NCBI GenBank assembly: GCA_035576205.1
Contig: DATLWR010000104.1
Location: 1 to 16,137, forward strand
Direction of reading: 5' to 3'
Length of the DNA stretch: 16,137 bases
From: DATLWR01 sp035576205
GTDB taxonomy: Bacteria; Pseudomonadota; Zetaproteobacteria; Mariprofundales; Mariprofundaceae
In this document: one piece after another, positions 8,786-16,137 of the stretch
Layout: each line of letters begins with the position of its first letter
How positions within the stretch are numbered: the first letter of the stretch is position 1
The notes under the pieces: generated by a model
The model's database searches: none
What the model saw: the letters and a program-made list of their open reading frames with translations, nothing else
What the model was told of the DNA's origin: nothing
Made by a program: the position numbers and the translations under genes

Positions 8786-8789
<4 letters not shown>
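8319..8789 (+). CDS. recX: Regulatory protein RecX
   Basis: RecX binds RecA filaments and limits their growth and activity. The 156-residue protein has the alpha-helical repeat pattern of the family: ALAYALRLLGRREYCEADIRRKL near the N-terminus in consecutive blocks, then LKAENYLSDARYAEGYLRGRL-type and C-terminal FLRNKGFDAATILRV motifs. Its length is close to E. coli RecX (166). The start is a TTG at 8319. It is chosen because the conserved first helix begins only a few residues later and no earlier in-frame ATG or GTG fits. AAGG at 8311-8314 may serve as the ribosome site. It sits 6 bases after recA, and its last 4 bases overlap alaS (GTGA). Expression should therefore be coupled to recA, with the weak TTG likely keeping RecX below RecA levels (inferred). 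Confidence 0.93.
8774..8778 (+). promoter_or_regulatory. Ribosome-binding site of alaS, inside recX
   Basis: GGAGG lies 7 bases before the GTG at 8786 and within the last codons of recX. It supports the GTG as the alaS start. Confidence 0.7.
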
Positions 8790-11404
<2,615 letters not shown>

Positions 11405-11409
11405 GGCCG

Positions 11410-11853
11410 ATGACCAACCTGCCGTCGGTATTGCGCTTCCTGCTCGGAAGATTCGGCCTGATCAAGGCGATCATGCTGACGACCTTCATAGCCATGGTGC
11501 TATCCGTTGCCATCACTGTCGGGCTGATGCACCTGTTCGGACTGCCCGACCTCGGCGTCGGCATCGCACTGTCGGCGTTCTGCCCATTCGTCATGGTGCC
11601 GTGGCTTGCCGGCTTCTACCTGCGGATGATCGAAAGACTCGATCGCACCAACCGTCAGCTGGAGGCCGCACTGGCCGAGGTCAGGGAGCTCAGGGGCCTG
11701 CTGCCGATCTGTTCATCCTGCAAGAAGATCAGGGATGACCAAGGTTACTGGAATCATATCGAGAGCTACATTTCCGCCCATTCACGTGCCGAATTCACGC
11801 ACAGTATCTGCCCCGATTGTGCTACAAAACTGTATGGCGAGCTGATGCAATGA
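11410..11853 (+). CDS. Small membrane protein with C-terminal four-cysteine 'LPICSSCKK' domain
   Basis: This is a 147-residue protein of unknown function. Two hydrophobic segments (about 17-40 and 48-71) predict an inner-membrane anchor. A short charged, coiled-coil-like helix follows (about 73-97), then the motif LPICSSCKKIRDDQGYW (98-114), with a second cysteine pair in ICPDC (133-137). The four cysteines at 101, 104, 134 and 137 look like a zinc-ribbon-type metal site. I recognise this domain from the C-terminal ends of many sensor kinases, response regulators and GGDEF-type proteins, especially in Deltaproteobacteria, where its role is not established. Here it stands alone on a membrane anchor with no kinase or cyclase domain. 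It lies 5 bases after alaS and overlaps ybeD by 4 bases (ATGA), so it is probably part of the same operon. Confidence 0.85.
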   Translation: MTNLPSVLRFLLGRFGLIKAIMLTTFIAMVLSVAITVGLMHLFGLPDLGVGIALSAFCPFVMVPWLAGFYLRMIERLDRTNRQLEAALAEVRELRGLLPICSSCKKIRDDQGYWNHIESYISAHSRAEFTHSICPDCATKLYGELMQ

Positions 11854-12113
11854 CCGGGCAATCCGCACTCACCTTCCCGTGCCGCTTTCCGATCAAGGTG
11901 ATGGGCGAGAACAGCGACGGTTTCCTTGAGGAGATCGTCGTGCTGGCCCGCCGGCATATTCCCGATCTCGGTGAGGGGGCGGTCAGCACCACCCCGAGCC
12001 GCACGGCGAAATACCTCTCGGTGACCATCACCTTCACGGCCCGCAGCCGTGATCAGCTCGATAATCTGTACCGCGCCATGCATGCACATCCAAAGGTCAG
12101 AATGGTCCTGTAA
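11850..12113 (+). CDS. ybeD: YbeD/DUF493 family protein
   Basis: This 87-residue cytoplasmic protein has the YbeD fold, an ACT-like alpha/beta domain. In E. coli ybeD lies by the lipoate and cell-wall genes, and its biochemical role is poorly defined; allosteric regulation has been proposed. Here FPCRFPIKVMG at the N-terminus, YLSVTITFTA in the middle and the C-terminal VRMVL match E. coli YbeD closely. Its length equals that of E. coli YbeD (87). ATG 11850 is chosen because it overlaps the upstream stop (ATGA) and gives the family N-terminus; an in-frame ATG at 11817 lies within the upstream gene. A weak hairpin with a T-run follows the stop, so this may end the recA-alaS transcript. Confidence 0.88.
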   Translation: MTGQSALTFPCRFPIKVMGENSDGFLEEIVVLARRHIPDLGEGAVSTTPSRTAKYLSVTITFTARSRDQLDNLYRAMHAHPKVRMVL

Positions 12114-12132
12114 GCCGGGCCCTCGGCCTTTT
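12114..12132 (+). terminator. Possible weak intrinsic terminator after ybeD
   Basis: GCCG (12114-12117) can pair with CGGC (12124-12127) around a 6-base loop, followed by CTTTT (12128-12132). The stem is only 4 base pairs, so termination would be partial at best. Confidence 0.3.
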
Positions 12133-12155
12133 CAAATCAAGCCAAACCAAATCAA
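12133..12155 (+). repeat. CA-rich direct repeat in the rdgC leader
   Basis: CAAATCAA occurs at 12133-12140 and 12148-12155, a 15-base period, within a stretch that has one G in 27 bases (12133-12159). It stands out from the GC-rich surroundings. It may keep the rdgC leader unstructured; no known binding site is identified. Confidence 0.5.
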
Positions 12156-12175
12156 CAACATGGAGTTTCCGTCAT

Positions 12176-13072
12176 ATGTGGTTCAGAAACCTGCGCTTTT
12201 ACCGTTTTGAGGAGCCGTTCACCCTCGATGCCCGCCAGCTCAACGAGGCCTTGCTGGGACGCCAGGCGCGCGGCTGCGGCCAGATGGAGATGGCCTGCGA
12301 GGGCTGGGAAAAGCCACTGGGCCGCAACGGCCAGCAGCTGGTCCACGAGACCGACGGCAACCTGATGCTCCGCCTGCGCCGCGAGGCGAAGGTGCTGCCG
12401 GCCTCCCTCGTACGCGAGCTGGTCGAGATGAAGGTGGCCGAGATCGAGGAGCAGACGGGACGTACGGTGGGCCGCAAGGAGAAGACGGAGATCAAGGAAC
12501 AGCTGTTGAGCGAATTGCTGCCGCGCGCGCTGGTGAAAGCGACGCACAGCTACGCCTACATTGACCGCAAAAGCGGCTGGCTTATCGTCGATGCAGGGAG
12601 CAGTGCCAAGGCCGAGGAGCTGATCGCGCTGCTGCGCAAGACGCTCGGCACGCTTTCCGTGGTGCTGCCGCAGACCGGGCTGTCGCCGGAGGATGTGATG
12701 ACCCGCTGGCTTTCGGACGATCGCACGCTGCCGGCCGGTTTCGCGCTGGAGGACGAGTGCGAGCTTTATGCCAGCGGCGAGCATGGCGGCGTGGTGCGCT
12801 GCAAGTCGATGGATATTTCGGCCGACGAGGTGCGGGCGCACTTGGCGCAGGGCAAGCGGGTGCGCAAGCTGGCACTGAACTGGCAGGAACGCGTCTCCTT
12901 CGTGCTGCAGGAGGATCTGTCGCTGCGTCGCCTGAAGTTCGACGACGCCACACAGGAGGCGCGTGGCGATACCGGGGGCGATCCGGCTGCCGAATTCGAC
13001 GCTGATTTCGCCATCATGGGAGCGGAGATCCGCGAACTGCTGCCGGCACTCATGGCGGCGATGAACGACTGA
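12176..13072 (+). CDS. rdgC: Recombination-associated protein RdgC
   Basis: RdgC is a ring-shaped dimer that encircles DNA without sequence specificity and can hinder RecA loading and strand exchange. The 298-residue protein (E. coli 303) has the family N-terminus MWFRNLRFYR, the block ELLPRALVKATHSYAYID, LLRKTLGTLSV, LALNWQERVSFVLQ with LRRLKFDD, and the C-terminal FDADFAIM. ATG 12176 is supported by GGAG at 12162-12165 and by the conserved N-terminus. It is downstream of the recA run on the same strand, separated from ybeD by 62 bases that hold a weak hairpin and a CA-rich repeat. RecA therefore has two of its known modulators, RecX and RdgC, close by. Confidence 0.96.
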   Translation: MWFRNLRFYRFEEPFTLDARQLNEALLGRQARGCGQMEMACEGWEKPLGRNGQQLVHETDGNLMLRLRREAKVLPASLVRELVEMKVAEIEEQTGRTVGRKEKTEIKEQLLSELLPRALVKATHSYAYIDRKSGWLIVDAGSSAKAEELIALLRKTLGTLSVVLPQTGLSPEDVMTRWLSDDRTLPAGFALEDECELYASGEHGGVVRCKSMDISADEVRAHLAQGKRVRKLALNWQERVSFVLQEDLSLRRLKFDDATQEARGDTGGDPAAEFDADFAIMGAEIRELLPALMAAMND

Positions 13073-13116
13073 TCTTCACGGTGTTCGAAGCCGGTATGAG
13101 CCGCTAGCTTCCTAGT

Positions 13117-13956
13117 ATGGCGATTTATGCGGTAGGGGATATCCAGGGCTGTTACGGGCCGCTGATGCGACTGCTGGAAAAGGCGCGCTTCGATCCGGCG
13201 GTCGACCGCCTCTGGTGTGTCGGCGACATGGTCAACCGCGGCCCGGATTCGCTGCAGGTGCTGCGTTTCATGATCGGGCTGGGCGATGCGGCCGTCTGCG
13301 TGCTCGGCAACCACGACCTGCATCTGCTGGAGCAGGGGGCGGGCGGCAAGGGCTACAAGCGCGATACGCTGGTGGCGGTGATGGCCGCTCCCGATCACGA
13401 CGAACTGATCGCCTGGCTGCGCCAAAGGCCGATCCTGCATCACGACGAAGCGCTTGGCTGGTGCATGGTGCACGGCGGCCTGCATCCGGGCTGGACGTTA
13501 ACCGATGCCAAGGCGCGGGCCGCAAACTTCGAGAGCCAGTTGCGTGGCGAGCGCTGGAAGGAGTTCTGCCTGAGCTTCCATCATGCCAAATTCCCGCACA
13601 CCGAACCGGCCGATGACAGATCGCTGGAGCGTATGCTGTTCGAGGCAGCGGTGTTCACCCGCTCGCGCTATTGCACGCAGGAGGGCCGCTTCAACTGGGA
13701 TGTGCGGGCCGGCGAAACGCCTGAGGCGGACGAAAAGGCGTGGTTCGCCCACGACCGGCTTGCCTGGCGTAATGACTGCCGGGTCGTCTACGGCCACTGG
13801 GCGGCCAATGGGCTGGTCACCGACCAGCCGCATGTGCTGGGGCTCGATTCCGGTTGCGTCTGGGGCGGCCGGCTGACGCTGGCACGGCTCGATTCCGGTG
13901 ATCCGGCCGCAACCATCCTGTCGGTCGCTTGCGAGGCCTGCCAGGCGATCAGCTAG
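13117..13956 (+). CDS. apaH: Symmetrical bis(5'-nucleosyl)-tetraphosphatase (Ap4A hydrolase)
   Basis: ApaH splits Ap4A into two ADP, controls alarmone levels and can remove Np4 caps from RNA. The 279-residue protein (E. coli 280) has the metallophosphoesterase signature in order: GDIQG (7-11), GDMVNRG (36-42), GNHD (64-67), MVHGG (117-121) and a late VYGHWA. These provide the ligands for the two-metal centre. It starts at ATG 13117, 44 bases after rdgC, with no clear Shine-Dalgarno site; a TAGCTT hexamer ends 6 bases before the ATG. In E. coli apaH lies with rsmA and apaG, so its position next to rdgC is different here. It converges on the M48 peptidase gene with 15 bases between stops and no evident terminator. 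Confidence 0.96.
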   Translation: MAIYAVGDIQGCYGPLMRLLEKARFDPAVDRLWCVGDMVNRGPDSLQVLRFMIGLGDAAVCVLGNHDLHLLEQGAGGKGYKRDTLVAVMAAPDHDELIAWLRQRPILHHDEALGWCMVHGGLHPGWTLTDAKARAANFESQLRGERWKEFCLSFHHAKFPHTEPADDRSLERMLFEAAVFTRSRYCTQEGRFNWDVRAGETPEADEKAWFAHDRLAWRNDCRVVYGHWAANGLVTDQPHVLGLDSGCVWGGRLTLARLDSGDPAATILSVACEACQAIS

Positions 13957-13971
13957 GCCTATCCCCTCAGG

Positions 13972-15159
13972 TTACTTGCATTGCTCCGGCAGGTAGCCGG
14001 CCGGAATCTCCTCGCTGCTGCAGATCCAGAATATCTTGTCGTCCTTCAGCCGCGGGCTGTAGTCCAGGCTTTTCCCCTTGATGGGATCGATCGCATAGAC
14101 CAGATGCAGCGTGCCGTCGTTGTTGTCGAACCGGATCTCCTTGACGACGGGCGAATCGGGATGCGACGAGACGCCGATATCCTCGAGCTTCTCCGGCAGG
14201 TCGTGGTTCTTGTAGTAGTAATCCTCCACGGCCTTCGAGGCGTGCTCGGCCAGCGACAGGCTGTTCATGATCTGCGCCTTGGCCTTGGTCGCCATGAATT
14301 CGGGAATGGCGACGGCAGCCAGCATGCCGATGATCGCCACCATGATGATGAGGGAGGATGCCCCGCCCATGCCGAAGCGCGGAACAAAGGCCGACAGCAG
14401 CCAGGCGAAGAAGCTGCGGCGCGGGAATGCGACAGGCTGTCCGGAAACCATCGCTACCCGCTTGACCAGCCAGGGATAGTCGCCGGTCAGTTCGTGGAAC
14501 GACATCCAGAAGCCGCCCGTGCCTTCGGCCTGGCGCATGTATTCCTGCATGTTCATCTTGCGCCAGCGATGCTGGCCGGCGGCCAGGGCGGCGAGGCCCT
14601 TGACGGCACTGTCGGACGAGGCGCAGCAGGCGAGGCCGTACTGGTCGCAGGTGTACTCCCGCGCCCGCGCATAGGCGGTGCCCAGCAGCGGCAGGATGCT
14701 CGATGGTGCCAGATAGGCGCCCCATTTCAGGTGCTTCTGCTTGATGTGGCCAAGCTCGTGACCGATGTAGAAATTGATCGCATCCGGGCACTCCTCCAGC
14801 GCATCGACGACATCGGACAGCAGGACCACGAAATTGCGGCCGAGGAACTTGGTGGCAAAGGCGTTGAATATGCCGTTGCCGTGCAGCAGGTAGGCATCCG
14901 GGCAGGGGCTCAGGTGCACCTTGTTGCAGCACTCGACGAAGCTCTGGTACAGGTCGGGAAACTGCTCGGGAGTGATTTTCACCGCCGTTCCCTTCAGGTG
15001 GGCGATCAGCGCCGAATGCGTGAACAGATAGAGCAGGAAAAAAAGCAGCAGGTAAATGAGGGCGATGCCCAGCGTTCCTACCGTGATCAACAGCCAGAAT
15101 AGCGTCGAGATGACCATCGAAATCACGAACAGTGATTCCTCGTGCTTGTAAACCTTCAT
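13972..15159 (-). CDS. M48 family metallopeptidase fused to a type IV pilin-like domain
   Basis: This 395-residue membrane protein has two parts. The first is an M48 (HtpX/Ste24-type) peptidase: hydrophobic segments at about 10-50, the zinc motif HELGH (134-138) followed by IKQKH, and the likely third ligand Glu168 in AREYTCDQYG. The second starts near 264 and resembles a type IVa pilin: a hydrophobic helix with MVAIIGMLAAVAIPEF (273-288), a KAKAQ stretch, a helix with YYYKNHDLP, and a C-terminal WIC...IPAGYLPEQC with cysteines 380 and 394 placed like a pilin disulfide. The usual prepilin site and Glu5 are missing (Ser at that position), so it is probably not cleaved or assembled as a pilin. 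The start at 15159 has a GGAGAGGG site upstream. Substrate and topology are unknown. Confidence 0.88.
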   Translation of the reverse strand: MKVYKHEESLFVISMVISTLFWLLITVGTLGIALIYLLLFFLLYLFTHSALIAHLKGTAVKITPEQFPDLYQSFVECCNKVHLSPCPDAYLLHGNGIFNAFATKFLGRNFVVLLSDVVDALEECPDAINFYIGHELGHIKQKHLKWGAYLAPSSILPLLGTAYARAREYTCDQYGLACCASSDSAVKGLAALAAGQHRWRKMNMQEYMRQAEGTGGFWMSFHELTGDYPWLVKRVAMVSGQPVAFPRRSFFAWLLSAFVPRFGMGGASSLIIMVAIIGMLAAVAIPEFMATKAKAQIMNSLSLAEHASKAVEDYYYKNHDLPEKLEDIGVSSHPDSPVVKEIRFDNNDGTLHLVYAIDPIKGKSLDYSPRLKDDKIFWICSSEEIPAGYLPEQCK

Positions 15160-15187
15160 GAACCCTCTCCCCGGACAAATTTTTGCA

Positions 15188-15216
15188 TATATAGACCGTA
15201 ACGTTTGTCATGGCAA
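15188..15216 (-). promoter_or_regulatory. Sigma70-type promoter of the M48-pilin gene
   Basis: On the - strand TTGCCA (15216-15211) and TATATA (15193-15188) are separated by exactly 17 bases. The -35 matches the consensus at 5 of 6 bases and the -10 at 4 of 6. Transcription would start near 15181, about 22 bases before the ATG, with the GGAGAGGG ribosome site in between. This is the best promoter in the window. Confidence 0.55.
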
Positions 15217-15321
15217 ATCGAGTGGGGTGATGGCTATAACCACAAGCAAGCCGAGGGTTGCAATGGCGGCCTTTGCTCTGCACTGTCGAAGGCGGGCCGC
15301 TTTCCGGCCACTGGAGGATGC

Positions 15322-16137
15322 ATGGAATACCGGCAACTGGGCGACAGCGACCTGCACATCTCGGCGCTTTCCCTTGGCACCATGACCTTCGGCGAGCAGA
15401 ACGGCGAGCAGGATGCACATGCCCAGCTCGATCTGGCCGTATCGCGCGGCGTCAACTTCATCGATACGGCCGAGATGTATCCGGTGCCACCTCGGGGCGA
15501 AACGGCGCATCGCACCGAGTCCTATATCGGCAGCTGGCTGAAAAGGCAGCAGCGCGACAGGCTGATCGTCGCCAGCAAGATCGCCGGGCCGTCGCGCGGC
15601 TACGACTGGATCCGCAAGGGGCCGCGTATCAACCGCGAGCATATCCATGCCGCCGTCGATAGCTCGCTGAGCCGCCTCAACACCGATTACCTCGATCTCT
15701 ACCAGATCCACTGGCCGGATCGTTACGTGCCGATGTTCGGTGGCAGCAGCTACGATGTGGTCAAAGAACACGAAGCCGTACCGATTGCCGAGCAGCTGCA
15801 GGCATTGGGAGAGCTGGTCGAGGCAGGGAAGGTGCGTTACATCGGCCTCTCCAACGAAACGCCGTGGGGTGTAAGCGAGTTCGTGCGGCTGGCCGCCGAG
15901 CTGGAGCTGCCCAGGGTGGTCTCCATCCAGAATGCCTACAACCTGCTGAACCGCACCTTCGAAAGCGGCCTAGCCGAGGTCTGCCGGCATACCCATGTCG
16001 GCCTGCTCGCCTACAGCCCGCTCGCCTTCGGCTGGCTCTCCGGCAAATACATTACCGATGCTGCGGCCAACGGGCGCATTACGCTGTTTCCCGGCTTCGG
16101 GCAGCGCTACGGCAAGCCGAACGTGCGTCCGGCCACT
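15322..16137 (+). CDS. tas: NADP(H)-dependent aldo-keto reductase, Tas-like (3' end outside window)
   Basis: The first 272 residues of an aldo-keto reductase are present; E. coli Tas has 346. Tas-type enzymes reduce carbonyl compounds with NADPH; the natural substrate is not established. The expected catalytic tetrad is Asp48 (in FIDTA), Tyr53 (in EMYPVPP), Lys86 (in VASK) and His130 (in YQIHWP). LGTMTFGEQN (18-27) and AEMYPVPPR (50-58) match E. coli Tas very closely, which separates it from the KCSF-type AKRs. ATG 15322 is preceded by GGAGG (15313-15317) at 4 bases. It is divergent from the M48-pilin gene across 162 bases, with TATAAC at 15235-15240 as a possible -10 but no convincing -35. 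The frame is open to the end of the window. Confidence 0.95.
   Translation, partial: MEYRQLGDSDLHISALSLGTMTFGEQNGEQDAHAQLDLAVSRGVNFIDTAEMYPVPPRGETAHRTESYIGSWLKRQQRDRLIVASKIAGPSRGYDWIRKGPRINREHIHAAVDSSLSRLNTDYLDLYQIHWPDRYVPMFGGSSYDVVKEHEAVPIAEQLQALGELVEAGKVRYIGLSNETPWGVSEFVRLAAELELPRVVSIQNAYNLLNRTFESGLAEVCRHTHVGLLAYSPLAFGWLSGKYITDAAANGRITLFPGFGQRYGKPNVRPAT

Noticed and set aside
12160..12210. A 16-codon frame starting at ATG 12160 that overlaps the rdgC start, a possible regulatory upstream ORF
   Set aside because: It has no ribosome site of its own, and its GGAG is better placed as the rdgC ribosome site. Chance is sufficient.
13981..15102. A 373-codon open frame on the + strand opposite the M48-pilin gene
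   Set aside because: The - strand frame contains HELGH, membrane segments and a pilin-like region, while the + strand frame is low-complexity and has no motif.

Overview
This is a GC-rich (roughly 60-65 % by eye), gene-dense stretch of bacterial chromosome. The gene content fits a proteobacterium. A recA-recX-alaS run, rdgC, ybeD, apaH, yoaA, aat and tas together are typical of Gammaproteobacteria or a nearby lineage such as Zetaproteobacteria. The exact lineage cannot be settled from the sequence alone. I see no tRNA, rRNA, CRISPR array, insertion sequence or phage gene. The longest stretch without a gene is 162 bases (15160-15321).

Left part (1-4386, + strand): a tightly packed run holds the end of one peptide-type ABC transporter ATPase, a complete second ATPase, a YoaA/DinG-type iron-sulfur helicase, and an unusually short type-1 glycerate kinase. 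Neighbouring genes overlap by 4-8 bases or lie about 5 bases apart, so they are probably co-transcribed. A zinc alcohol dehydrogenase on the - strand converges on this run, and the two stop codons share a CTAG palindrome.

Middle (5501-7275): aat (N-end rule transferase), a small single-domain response regulator with a cysteine-rich tail, and thpR. None of these has a clear Shine-Dalgarno site. Each has a -10-like hexamer exactly 6 bases before its ATG, which suggests leaderless transcripts.

Core run (6685-13956, + strand): thpR, recA, recX, alaS, a small membrane protein with a four-cysteine 'LPICSSCKK' domain, ybeD, rdgC and apaH. RecA lies with two proteins known to restrain it, RecX and RdgC. 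From recA to ybeD the genes are spaced or overlapped as in an operon. A weak terminator-like hairpin lies before rdgC.

Right part (13957-16137): a - strand gene encodes an M48 metallopeptidase fused to a type IV pilin-like C-terminal domain. It has a good sigma70-type promoter. It is transcribed divergently from tas, an aldo-keto reductase gene cut by the window edge. The peptidase-pilin fusion is the most unusual object in the window.
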